This document shows positions 1 to 8,336 of a stretch of DNA of 64,000 nt, one piece after another. Origin of the DNA: Acidimicrobiia bacterium (GTDB taxonomy: Bacteria; Actinomycetota; Acidimicrobiia; Acidimicrobiales; Poriferisodalaceae). The position numbers were made by a program, and so were the translations under genes. The DNA lies in NCBI GenBank assembly GCA_022820925.1, contig JAJEEO010000019.1, positions 62,001 to 126,000 on the forward strand, read 5' to 3'. How positions within the stretch are numbered: position 1 is the first letter of the stretch; the number at the start of each line of letters is the position of its first letter. The notes beneath the pieces were generated by a model. The model saw only the letters and a list, made by a program, of their open reading frames with translations. It had not been told where the DNA came from and did no database searches.

Positions 1-528
1 TTCGTGCTGCTGGTGGTGGCCGGCAACGAGACCACCCGCAACGCCATCTCGTGGGGGCTCAAATACCTCACCGATCATCCCGACCAGCGCGCCATCTGGG
101 CCGCCGACTTCGAGGGTGTCGCGCCCACCGCGATCGAGGAGATCGTGCGCCTGTCCAGCCCGGTCGGCTACATGCGCCGGACGCTCACCCGCGACTTCGT
201 CTTCGGGGGGCGCGAGATGAAAGAGGGCGAGAAGCTCGCGATGTTCTACGTCGCTGCCAACCGCGACCCGGCTGTGTTCGACGACCCGTACAAGTTCGAC
301 GTGCTGCGCGACCCGAACCCGCAGTACGGCTTCGGCGGCCCCGGCCCGCACTACTGCTTGGGCGCCCATCTCGCCCGCCGGGAGATGACGGTGATGTACC
401 GCGAGCTGTTCGACCGGCTGCCCGACATCGTTGCGGTCAACGAGCCCGACACGCTGCAGGCCGCGTTCATCCACGGCGTCAAGCATCTCGACGTGGAGTT
501 CACACCGACGGCACCGCTGGCCGCCTGA
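1..528 (+). CDS. Cytochrome P450, C-terminal part (5' end outside window)
   Basis: The frame is open from base 1, so this is the C-terminal 175 residues of a haem-thiolate monooxygenase. Visible are the end of the I-helix oxygen-activation motif (AGNETTR), the K-helix ExxR (EIVR) and the haem loop FGGPGPHYCLGAHLAR with the cysteine ligand. The FGGxGxHxCxG spacing, one residue longer than the commonest FGxGxHxCxG form, resembles mycobacterial CYP124/125-type enzymes that oxidise branched lipids or sterols. Substrate cannot be told from this fragment. It is followed after 57 bp by ino1 on the same strand. Confidence 0.93.
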   Translation, partial: FVLLVVAGNETTRNAISWGLKYLTDHPDQRAIWAADFEGVAPTAIEEIVRLSSPVGYMRRTLTRDFVFGGREMKEGEKLAMFYVAANRDPAVFDDPYKFDVLRDPNPQYGFGGPGPHYCLGAHLARREMTVMYRELFDRLPDIVAVNEPDTLQAAFIHGVKHLDVEFTPTAPLAA

Positions 529-585
529 ACGCTCCCGGCCCGTTGCGGGGACTTCATCGCACTGGCGCCCCGTAGCGTTGGGGTC

Positions 586-1887
586 ATGAACCAACCGCAG
601 ATCGCGCCCGCGACCGGCAAGCTGGGCGTGCTCACGCCCGGCATGGGGGCGGTGGCCACCACGTTCATCGCCGGGGTGCTGGCGGCGCGTGCCGGGCTGG
701 CTGAACCGATCGGGTCGGTCAGCCAGCTGGCCCACATCCGGCTCGGCGGCCGGACCGAGGGCCGTAACCCGCTCATCCGCGACTTCGTGCCCTTGGCCTC
801 GCTCGACGATCTGGTGTTCGGCGGCTGGGATCCGATCACGCCCAATGCGCTCGAGGGCGCCCGCACCGCAGGAGTGCTGGAAGACCGTGACCTCGGCGTG
901 ATCTCCCGCGAGCTGGAGGGCATCGTCGCGATGGACGCGGTGTTCGACAGCCGCTGGGTGAGCCGGCTCGAAGGCACCCGCACCAAGCCCCCGATGGGCA
1001 AGCTCGAAGCTGCCCAGGCGCTGATGGAGGACATCGAACGCTTCCGTGCCGAGAACGAGTGCGAACGGCTGGTGATGGTGTGGTGCGGCTCCACCGAGGC
1101 GTACCAGGAGCCGTCAGGGGTGCACGCCAGCGTCGAGGCGTTCGAAGCCGGGCTGGCAGCTGACGACGACAACATCTCGCCGAGCCAGATCTACGCCTAC
1201 GCAGCTCTGATGAGCGACGTGCCTTTCGCCAACGGCGCGCCGAACCTGTCCGTCGACATACCGGCCATGACCGAGCTGGCGCTGCGTCGCGGCGTGCCCA
1301 TCGCGGGCAAGGACTTCAAGACCGGCCAGACCTTGATGAAGACGCTCGTGGCGCCCGGCCTGAAGGCTCGGATGCTGGGCCTGCGCGGCTGGTACTCCAC
1401 CAACATCCTGGGCAATCGCGATGGCGAGGTGCTGGACGATCCCGAGAACTTCAAGACCAAGGAGACGTCCAAGCTGGGGGTGCTCGGCACGATCCTGCAG
1501 CCCGAGACCTATCCCGAGCTGTACAGCGAGATCGACCACGTGGTGCGCATCAACTACTACCCGCCCCGCGGCGACAACAAAGAGGGCTGGGACAACATCG
1601 ACATCTTCGGCTGGCTTGGCTACCCGATGCAGATCAAGATCGACTTCCTGTGCCGCGACTCGATCCTGGCGGCACCGATCGTGCTCGACCTGGCGCTGTT
1701 CTTGGACCTGGCCCAGCGTGCCGGGCAGGGCGGCGTGCAGGAGTGGCTGTCGTTTTACCTCAAGGCTCCCCAGTCGGCTGATCCGGCTGGCCCCGAGCAC
1801 GACCTGTTCATCCAGCAGACGAAGCTGAAGAACACGCTGCGCGAGTGGATGGGCGAAGAACCCGTGACCCACTCCGAGGCCGGCTGA
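586..1887 (+). CDS. ino1: Inositol-3-phosphate synthase
   Basis: A 433-residue protein of the myo-inositol-1-phosphate synthase family, which converts glucose 6-phosphate to inositol 3-phosphate with NAD+. Family motifs seen are the N-terminal nucleotide-binding GVLTPGMGAVATTF, the catalytic-domain GKDFKTGQT and the GWYSTNILGNRDG segment. Length matches the longer bacterial/eukaryotic-like versions rather than the roughly 360-residue mycobacterial form. In actinobacteria the product feeds phosphatidylinositol and inositol-based thiols or osmolytes. ATG start just after the P450; no partner genes for inositol use are adjacent. Confidence 0.93.
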   Translation: MNQPQIAPATGKLGVLTPGMGAVATTFIAGVLAARAGLAEPIGSVSQLAHIRLGGRTEGRNPLIRDFVPLASLDDLVFGGWDPITPNALEGARTAGVLEDRDLGVISRELEGIVAMDAVFDSRWVSRLEGTRTKPPMGKLEAAQALMEDIERFRAENECERLVMVWCGSTEAYQEPSGVHASVEAFEAGLAADDDNISPSQIYAYAALMSDVPFANGAPNLSVDIPAMTELALRRGVPIAGKDFKTGQTLMKTLVAPGLKARMLGLRGWYSTNILGNRDGEVLDDPENFKTKETSKLGVLGTILQPETYPELYSEIDHVVRINYYPPRGDNKEGWDNIDIFGWLGYPMQIKIDFLCRDSILAAPIVLDLALFLDLAQRAGQGGVQEWLSFYLKAPQSADPAGPEHDLFIQQTKLKNTLREWMGEEPVTHSEAG

Positions 1888-2048
1888 ACCCCACGCCTCG
1901 GCGTCGCGAAGTGTTCACGAGCTGTTTGCTCTTGCCGCGCCTGCGCTGAGGAGATCTCACCGTACTTTCAGGATTGTCTCAGGAGGCATTCAGCATCACT
2001 CGACAGAGTCTGAAGTGTCCGACTTCCCTTCCCGAAAGGAGTGACGGC

Positions 2049-2675
2049 ATGACTGAGAACGAAGCCCGAGAGACGACAGGCAGAGTTCCTGCCAAGCGGC
2101 GAACCCGACGGATTCTCATGGCGTTGTTAGCTATTGCCGCAGCGTCGGTCGTCGCAATCTCGCTCAGCACTGCAGGAGCAGCGGCCCACCACGAGGAGTC
2201 CAGGGCCCATCACGACGAGGTCGTCGGAGTTCACCACGAGGAGTCCAAGCATCATCACGACGAGACGGCCCAGGTTCACCGTGAGAGCGAGTCACGGGAT
2301 CATCGCGGCGACTGCGACCACCGCAGCGGCAAACTCGGACATCGTGCAGCGGTGACGGCGGCCGCCGAGTTGCTCGACATGGAACCCGAGGCCCTGCGAG
2401 ACCGCGTCAAGGGCGGCGAGACGCTGGCAGACATCGCGACCTCCCAAGGCGTCGAGGTGTCCGACGTGATCGACGCAATCGTGGGCGCCATCAGCGACCA
2501 CGCTGCTGAGCACGGCCATGAGATCGACAGCGAAGCATTGACCGAGAAGGTCACTGCGCTGGTGAACCGTGCGCATCCCGAGCGGCCCGAGGGCAAGGAC
2601 GGCTGGCACGGTCGCCGCGGTCCTCACCGCTGGGGCGGTCACATCGGGTCGCAGAGCGCGATCTCGACCACCTGA
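2049..2675 (+). CDS. Secreted histidine-rich protein with C-terminal helical domain
   Basis: A 208-residue protein starting at ATG 2049, chosen because AAAGGAG lies 7 nt upstream; a longer in-frame ATG at 1974 has no such site. A twin-arginine-like basic stretch (RRTRR) and a hydrophobic segment ending AGAAA form a probable signal peptide. The mature N-terminus carries a duplicated His/Glu/Asp block (HHEES..HHDE, then HHEES..HHHDE), suggesting divalent metal binding. The C-terminal half (LLDMEPEALRDRVKGGETLADIATSQGVEV in outline) matches a helical repeat common in secreted actinobacterial proteins of unknown role. The C-terminus is again rich in His, Gly and Arg. Function unknown; metal buffering is inference. 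Confidence 0.75.
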   Translation: MTENEARETTGRVPAKRRTRRILMALLAIAAASVVAISLSTAGAAAHHEESRAHHDEVVGVHHEESKHHHDETAQVHRESESRDHRGDCDHRSGKLGHRAAVTAAAELLDMEPEALRDRVKGGETLADIATSQGVEVSDVIDAIVGAISDHAAEHGHEIDSEALTEKVTALVNRAHPERPEGKDGWHGRRGPHRWGGHIGSQSAISTT

Positions 2676-2756
2676 ACGCCCCAACTCGAAGCGGGCCGGA
2701 TTCCCTCCGCCGGCCCGCTTCGGCGCGCAGTGGCGGTTCGAACGTCTGCAGAACGG

Positions 2757-3443
2757 CTATGCGACGGTGAAGGTGGCGATGCGTGTCCAGCGGTCGGGAT
2801 CGTCGGGGTCGGCGCCGCCGTAGATGGGACGCAATTCGAATTCCAGCCCGCTGATCTGCCCGGCTGAGTCGCGCTGCGCCAGCCAGTCGCCGAAGTCGAC
2901 CTCGGCGAAGTGCGCCGAGTTGATGCCCAGGCTGCAGCGGGCACCGGGTCGCGCCACCCGCAGCAGCTCGGTGACCGACTCGGGGCCGAGATGGCCGTGG
3001 GTGAACGCTCCCGCGCTCACGACGCCGGCGTAGGTCTCGCTGTCGAGATCGAGCCGGCCGGTGAGGTCGGCTTCGAAGAGCTGCCGGTAGGTCGGTCGAC
3101 CCTCGTGGGTCTTGGCGGCGGCTTTCGCCAGCATCTCCGGCGAGATGTCGATGCCGTCGATCACCGGCACGCCCAGCCGTGCCAGCTCGGCACCGACCAC
3201 GCCCGTCCCGCAGCCGACATCGAGCACCGGCCCATCGAGCCGGTCAAGGCTGTCCGCACCGCCGCAGAAGGCGGCTGCAACGTGCTGGTGGTACTCGTAG
3301 TTGTTCTCGGCCAGAAAGACCGACTCGTAGGTCTCCGCCCACGAGGCATACAGCTTGCGGTTGTCCTCGGGACCGTCGACGGCGTACGCGTCGTCGAGCC
3401 CGATGCCTGTCGTCGCAGCGTCCGCCGCAGTGTGCTCGGTCAT
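2757..3443 (-). CDS. Class I SAM-dependent methyltransferase
   Basis: A 228-residue protein with the Rossmann methyltransferase motif I (VLDVGCGTGVVG, near residue 74), an acidic motif II (IDGIDIS) and a later D-rich motif (FEADLTGRLD). The N-terminal Y-x-x-W-A-x-x-Y segment is typical of small-molecule methyltransferases of the UbiE/Methyltransf_25 type. The substrate cannot be inferred. It converges on the His-rich gene and lies 84 bp downstream of the Rieske-thiamine diphosphate gene on the same strand, so the two may be co-transcribed. Confidence 0.85.
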   Translation of the reverse strand: MTEHTAADAATTGIGLDDAYAVDGPEDNRKLYASWAETYESVFLAENNYEYHQHVAAAFCGGADSLDRLDGPVLDVGCGTGVVGAELARLGVPVIDGIDISPEMLAKAAAKTHEGRPTYRQLFEADLTGRLDLDSETYAGVVSAGAFTHGHLGPESVTELLRVARPGARCSLGINSAHFAEVDFGDWLAQRDSAGQISGLEFELRPIYGGADPDDPDRWTRIATFTVA

Positions 3444-3527
3444 CGCCGCTCGACCCTATCGCCGCCGTTCTGAGGGTGGGAATGGCGCTGTGGGCGGCCC
3501 GGTCACACTGAAAGGCCGGATGGCCCC

Positions 3528-5606
3528 TCAGACGAGCAGCGGATCGGTCAGCACTTCCACCAAGGCAGGACCTGGGTGCGCCAAGGCCTCGCTGAGCGCA
3601 GTGTCGAGCGCGTCGGACACTGTCACCTGGCGGCCCATCGCTCCGCACAGCTCTGCAAACTCAGCGAATCCAGGGTTGTGCAGCGAGGTCTGCCACACGT
3701 CGAACTCGGCTGCTCGCTGCTCCTTGGAGATCTTGCCCAGCTCGCCGTTGTTGAGCAGCACGTGGGTGATGCCCATCCCGTACTTGACGGCAGTGGTCAG
3801 CTCCATGGCGTACTGGCCGAAGCCGCCGTCGCCCGACACCGAGACCACCGGACGGCCGGCCCATCGCGAGCCCGGTGCGCGCTGGGTCGCGGCCCAGCAG
3901 CCCATAGCCGCGGGGAACGCGAAGCCGATCGACCCCAAGTATCCCGACATCAGCACGGTCTGCCCGCACGGCTCGAAATAGCGGCCGAAGGAATAGGCGT
4001 GGTTGCCGACGTCGACCGGCATGATGGCGTCCGCCGGCACCAGGCGGCTCAGCGCCTCGAACACGACCGCAGAGCTGAGGCCGCGGCCCCGGTCATCGGC
4101 GCGGCGTCGCTGCTTCTCGGCACGCCAGATGTCCCAGCGGGCTGCGACTTCGGCTGCGGCGTTGCCCGTGCCGCTTGGCCGCGGGAAGTCATCGAGTGCT
4201 TGCGGTGTGCGGGCGGCCGACGGGTTGCTGGCCCTAGTGGCGAGCGCCCCGGCCAGTGCACGGGCCGCCACACCCACATCGGCCAGCATCGGCACGGTCA
4301 CCGCATGGAACCGGCCCAGCGCCATCGGATCGAAATCCACCTGAACGATCGGCTTGTACGACGCAATCCCGGTGTGGTTGGCGAACGACACGCCGAAGGT
4401 CAGCAGTGCGTCGGCCTCGTTCATGAACCAGCTGGAGATCGGGGTGCCCGAGCGGCCGAGCACGCCGCACGCCAACGGGTGCTGGTCGGCGATGAGCCCC
4501 TTGCCCTTGAACGTGGTGGCAACAGGTGCGTCGATGGCCTCGGCCAGCGCCACAATGTCCTCGATGCCGCTGCGTGCGCCGTGGCCCACGATGATCATCG
4601 GCCGTGTCGAGCCCGACAGCACCTCTGCCGCCGCGTCGAGCGCAGCGGCGGCAGGCGACACGCCCCGATCGCCCGTGCGTCCCTGCGGCGAGCCGGCCGG
4701 CCGCTTGGGAGCAGGCGCCGGTACGACCTGCACTTCGTCAGGCAGCACGAGGTGCGCCACGTCGCGCTCCACCAGTGCCGTCTTGCAGGCCAGGTTCATC
4801 AGCTCGGCTGCGTCCGATCCCGCTTGCACCGTCGCCGAGTAGCGGGATACGTCGGCGAACGCCGCCGAGAGGTCGGTGTCCTGGAAGGCGCCCCGGCCGC
4901 GGACGCTCGACGGCACCTGCCCCGACATCGCGAGTACCGGCGCCCGGTCCATCTTGGCGTCGTACAGCCCCGTCAGCAGGTTGGTGCTCCCCGGTCCGAC
5001 GATGGCGAAGCACGCCGCCAATTCGCCGGTGAGCTTGCCGTAGGCGGTGGCGGCGAACGCTGCGGCGCCTTCGTGGCGCACCCCGATGAACTGCAGCTCA
5101 CCGCGCACCTCGGCCGCGCGCAGCGCATCGGCGAACCCCAGGTTGGAATGGCCCACCATGCCGAACACCCACGCCACCCCCCACGCCGTCATCGTCTCGA
5201 CGAGCTGATCCGACACGGTGCGGGGCCGTTCGTCCGTCGCTGGCAGCGCCACATAGACCCCGTCCGGCCGAACCTCGGTTCGGAAGGCGGGCGGTGCATC
5301 GTCGAATGGCGGCGGCGGCGTGCCGTCGAGCGGTGAGTAGTCGTAGCCATGCCATGGACAACGCAGCCAGCCTCCTTCGATGCTGCCCTCGCCGAGGGGA
5401 CCGCCCTGGTGCGGGCAGGCATTGGCCAGACAGCCGAACCCCGCCTCGGTCCGGGTGACGCACAGGCTCTCGTGGCCGACCGTCACCGTGGTGACCCGTC
5501 CCACATCCAGCTCGTCGACCCCCATCAGCCGATGCCAGGCGAACTCGCCGGCAGGCAGCGCCGGTACCACGGTGCTCGGTATCGGATGTGGGGATGTGTC
5601 GCTCAT
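3528..5606 (-). CDS. Rieske [2Fe-2S] domain fused to thiamine diphosphate-dependent enzyme
   Basis: A 692-residue two-part protein. Residues about 22-120 form a Rieske domain with C64-P-H66 and C83-P-W-H86 as cluster ligands. Residues about 128-692 are a full acetolactate synthase/pyruvate oxidase-like enzyme: the conserved catalytic Glu in RHEG (E179), a central Rossmann-like domain, and the diphosphate/Mg motif GDG at 592-594 with NN at 619-620. Such enzymes decarboxylate 2-oxo acids; the Rieske cluster could carry electrons away, making it oxidative. That role is inference. No small regulatory subunit gene is nearby, so biosynthetic acetolactate synthase is unlikely. Divergent from the 5711 operon. 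Confidence 0.85.
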   Translation of the reverse strand: MSDTSPHPIPSTVVPALPAGEFAWHRLMGVDELDVGRVTTVTVGHESLCVTRTEAGFGCLANACPHQGGPLGEGSIEGGWLRCPWHGYDYSPLDGTPPPPFDDAPPAFRTEVRPDGVYVALPATDERPRTVSDQLVETMTAWGVAWVFGMVGHSNLGFADALRAAEVRGELQFIGVRHEGAAAFAATAYGKLTGELAACFAIVGPGSTNLLTGLYDAKMDRAPVLAMSGQVPSSVRGRGAFQDTDLSAAFADVSRYSATVQAGSDAAELMNLACKTALVERDVAHLVLPDEVQVVPAPAPKRPAGSPQGRTGDRGVSPAAAALDAAAEVLSGSTRPMIIVGHGARSGIEDIVALAEAIDAPVATTFKGKGLIADQHPLACGVLGRSGTPISSWFMNEADALLTFGVSFANHTGIASYKPIVQVDFDPMALGRFHAVTVPMLADVGVAARALAGALATRASNPSAARTPQALDDFPRPSGTGNAAAEVAARWDIWRAEKQRRRADDRGRGLSSAVVFEALSRLVPADAIMPVDVGNHAYSFGRYFEPCGQTVLMSGYLGSIGFAFPAAMGCWAATQRAPGSRWAGRPVVSVSGDGGFGQYAMELTTAVKYGMGITHVLLNNGELGKISKEQRAAEFDVWQTSLHNPGFAEFAELCGAMGRQVTVSDALDTALSEALAHPGPALVEVLTDPLLV

Positions 5607-5710
5607 CGCTCACCCCTGTTCGATTCGCGCTCATCGTCGCACACCGCACCGGGGGTCCCGTCGTCGCGACGCGGCGCCGGACACTGCCGCGCGGCTCTAG
5701 CGTTCAGCGG

Positions 5711-6199
5711 GTGCTGCATCTCGTGCGTCACGCATCGGCCGGCGATCGGCACGCCTGGCGCGGCGATGACCACGCGCGGCCGCTGGATTCGGCAGGTCAC
5801 GCCCAAGCCGAGGCCATCGCATCAGCGCTCGCTGCCGCCCCAGTCCGCCGCATCCTGTCGAGCCCCAGCGTTCGCTGCATCCAGACGATCGAACCGCTCG
5901 CAGCCAAGCTCGGACTCGATATCGAGACCAGCGCCGAGCTTGCCGAAGGCGCTGACGGATGGCGGACCGAAGCCCTCCTCGAACGCCTGTGCGGCGTAGC
6001 GGGCGACAGCGTGCTGTGCAGCCACGGCGACGTCATTCCCGAGGTGCTGTGGCGCCTGTCGTACCGCGGCGTCGAAGTGAATCCGACGCGCTGCAAGAAG
6101 GCGTCCATCTGGGAACTCCACGTGCGCGACGGGGCTGTCAGCCATGGCATCTACTGGTCCCCTCGCAGTCTCGGCGCCCGGGTGGAAGGTCTGACATGA
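5711..6199 (+). CDS. Histidine phosphatase family protein (SixA-like)
   Basis: A 162-residue protein from GTG 5711, placed directly before the family's opening LHLVRHASAGDR motif carrying the catalytic RHA histidine. The second half has the LCSHGD motif with the second active-site histidine. The length matches short SixA-type phosphohistidine phosphatases. An earlier ATG at 5588 would overlap the divergent gene and add an unconserved tail. Its stop overlaps the next start (ATGA), making it first in a coupled four-gene operon. Its substrate may be a phosphoprotein or a small phosphorylated metabolite; not determinable here. Confidence 0.82.
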   Translation: MLHLVRHASAGDRHAWRGDDHARPLDSAGHAQAEAIASALAAAPVRRILSSPSVRCIQTIEPLAAKLGLDIETSAELAEGADGWRTEALLERLCGVAGDSVLCSHGDVIPEVLWRLSYRGVEVNPTRCKKASIWELHVRDGAVSHGIYWSPRSLGARVEGLT

Positions 6200-7398
6200 G
6201 GACGAGCCGGCACTACTACCTCGAGTCGTACGACGAGATCTCGTTGGTGCCGTACCGGATCAGCCGGTCGCCGTTCGCCCATCGGTACACGACCGATCAG
6301 ACCATCCACGCGGTGTACTGCAACCGGCTGTACGCAGTGAAGTCGTCACCCGATGAGAGCCCCATCGATCCCTACTGGAAGCTGCGCCGCGGCGTCATGC
6401 TCTATGACGTTCCTGAGAAGCCGCTGGAGATCGTCGGGCCCGACGCGGCGCTCCTGCTCGAGCGGGTGCTGGCGTGCAGAGTCGCCGATCTCGGCATCGG
6501 CCGCTGCCGTTACGGCCTCGCATGCAGCGACGACGGCACGATCCTGATGGACGGCGTCGTGATGCGCCTGGGGACCGACCGTTTCTGGTACGTCATCGCC
6601 AACGGCGAGTTCCTGAGCTGGCTGCGGGCTCACGCCATCGGGCTCGACGTCCGCGTCAACGACCCTCATTCTCGAGTGCTGCAGATTCAAGGCCCCAGGT
6701 CGCTCGACGTGCTCGACGCGGCCATCGGCGGCGGCCTGACGTCCGACTTCACGTACTTTCGTGCCGGCTTCTTCGAGGTGTGCGGGCAGACACTGTGGGT
6801 GTCGCGAACCGGGTGGACCGGCGAGGTGGGCATCGAGATCTACTGCAACAGCGGACCGGTGCCTACCGATCACGACGCTCTGTGGGACGGCCTGTTCGCG
6901 TGCGGCGAGCCGTTCGGCATGGAGTTCAGCACCGCATCGTCGATGGGGATACGGCGCATCGAGTCCGGCATCCTCGACAACGGCACCGACATCGAGCCAG
7001 GACTGACGCCCTACGGCGCCGGCCTCGGCCAGTTCGTCCGGCTCGACAAGGACGACTTCGTCGGCAAGGCAGCGCTGCAAGATGCCGACCGCACCCAGCT
7101 GCTGTTCGGATTGATCTGCCCCACCGCGATGCCGGAACCCCAGATGGGCGTCAGCTACGCCGATCTGCACGTGGGCCACGTGACGATCGGCACCTGGTCG
7201 CCCACGCTCGACGTCGGCGTCGGATACGTGCGATTTGACGAGCCGCTCGCGGGCGACGACTGGTTGGCCAAGGCCGTCGCGCTGCGCGACTACGAGGGCA
7301 CACAGCATGAGGCCACCGTGGACACCCTGCCGTTCGTCGACAAAGAGAAGCAGCTGCCACGCGTCGCCTGGCGGGGCCCGGGCACAGGCGCGGGGTGA
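6196..7398 (+). CDS. Aminomethyltransferase (GcvT) family protein, DmdA-like
   Basis: A 400-residue folate-dependent methyltransferase-type protein. The N-terminus (SPF..VYCNRLY..YWKLRRGVMLYDV), the central LQIQGPRS and the IRRIESGILDNGTDIEPGLTPY-type segment align, from memory, better with the dimethylsulfoniopropionate demethylase/DmdA branch than with classical glycine-cleavage GcvT, and no gcvH or gcvP is present. It probably moves a methyl or methylene group from a methylated substrate to tetrahydrofolate. The start ATG overlaps the upstream stop and its own stop overlaps the cyclodeaminase-like gene, so the genes are translationally coupled. Confidence 0.82.
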   Translation: MRTSRHYYLESYDEISLVPYRISRSPFAHRYTTDQTIHAVYCNRLYAVKSSPDESPIDPYWKLRRGVMLYDVPEKPLEIVGPDAALLLERVLACRVADLGIGRCRYGLACSDDGTILMDGVVMRLGTDRFWYVIANGEFLSWLRAHAIGLDVRVNDPHSRVLQIQGPRSLDVLDAAIGGGLTSDFTYFRAGFFEVCGQTLWVSRTGWTGEVGIEIYCNSGPVPTDHDALWDGLFACGEPFGMEFSTASSMGIRRIESGILDNGTDIEPGLTPYGAGLGQFVRLDKDDFVGKAALQDADRTQLLFGLICPTAMPEPQMGVSYADLHVGHVTIGTWSPTLDVGVGYVRFDEPLAGDDWLAKAVALRDYEGTQHEATVDTLPFVDKEKQLPRVAWRGPGTGAG

Positions 7399-8336
7399 TG
7401 CTGACGCTCGACGCGGCGGCGGTACGAGAGGCCACGCCGTGGAACGAGCTGATCGAGGCCATCGCAGAACTGCTCGCCGGCGGCACCGCCAACGTTCCCC
7501 AACGGGAGATACACGACATCGGGCTGCCGGATGGCGGCACCGGCTCGCTGCTGGTCATGCCCGCATGGGTGGACCGCGAGGTGCTCGGCGTGAAGGCGGT
7601 GACCTACTTCCCCTCCAACGCGGGCACGGACCTGCCCACCATCAACGCCGGCTACCTGTTGTTCGACGGCAGGACCGGGCAGCTGTGCGCCACCCTCGAC
7701 GGCGACGAGCTCACGCTGCGACGCACGGCGGCCGTCTCGGCGCTGGCCGCCGATCGCTTGGCGCGCCCCGATGCCAGCGGGTTGCTGGTTGTCGGCACCG
7801 GCAAGCTGGCGCCCAACCTGGCGCTCGCCCATGCCGCTGTCCGTGAACTCGAGGTGATCGAGGTGTGGGGCCGCACGGCGGGCAATGCCGCCGAGACGGC
7901 TCGGCGGCTGGTCGGCGAAGGTCTGCCTGCACGACCCGTCGAAGCACTCGACGACGCCATCGGGCGAGCCGACATCGTGACGTGCGCCACCGGTGCGACC
8001 AGCTCGCTGGTATGCGGAGAGCTGCTCGCGCCCGGCACCCACCTGGATCTGGTGGGGAGCTTTCGCGCCGACATGCGCGAGGCCGACGACGCAGCGGTGC
8101 TGGCTGCCACGCTGTTCGTGGACACGCTGGAGGGAGCAGTGCTGGCCGGCGATCTGGCCCAACCGCTCGTCTCCGGAGTGATCTCCAACTCCGACATCGC
8201 CGCCGACCTGGCGTCGCTGGTCACCGGCAGCCACCCCGGCCGGACCTCGGACGCCGAGATCACACTGTTCAAGTCCGTCGGCTTCGCGCTGAGCGACCTC
8301 GCAGCAGCCAGCCTCGTGTATCGCCGCCTCTCGTGA
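7395..8336 (+). CDS. Ornithine cyclodeaminase/mu-crystallin family protein
   Basis: A 313-residue NAD(P)-binding protein. Diagnostic features are the Rossmann loop VVGTGKLAPNLALAH, the LRRTAAVSALAA segment and the C-terminal TLFKSVGFALSDLAAA signature of ornithine cyclodeaminase, ketimine reductase and related imine reductases. GTG 7395 gives a GTGA overlap with the upstream stop; ATG 7398 is an equally good start. Together with the DmdA-like methyltransferase and an EamA exporter it suggests handling of an N-methylated or cyclic imino acid, which is inference. The true substrate may be ornithine, alanine or delta-1-pyrroline-2-carboxylate. Confidence 0.87.
   Translation: MMLTLDAAAVREATPWNELIEAIAELLAGGTANVPQREIHDIGLPDGGTGSLLVMPAWVDREVLGVKAVTYFPSNAGTDLPTINAGYLLFDGRTGQLCATLDGDELTLRRTAAVSALAADRLARPDASGLLVVGTGKLAPNLALAHAAVRELEVIEVWGRTAGNAAETARRLVGEGLPARPVEALDDAIGRADIVTCATGATSSLVCGELLAPGTHLDLVGSFRADMREADDAAVLAATLFVDTLEGAVLAGDLAQPLVSGVISNSDIAADLASLVTGSHPGRTSDAEITLFKSVGFALSDLAAASLVYRRLS

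Noticed and set aside
2730-2760. GGTTCGAAC-like sequence suggesting a tRNA T-arm
   Set aside because: No anticodon arm or acceptor stem can be paired around it.
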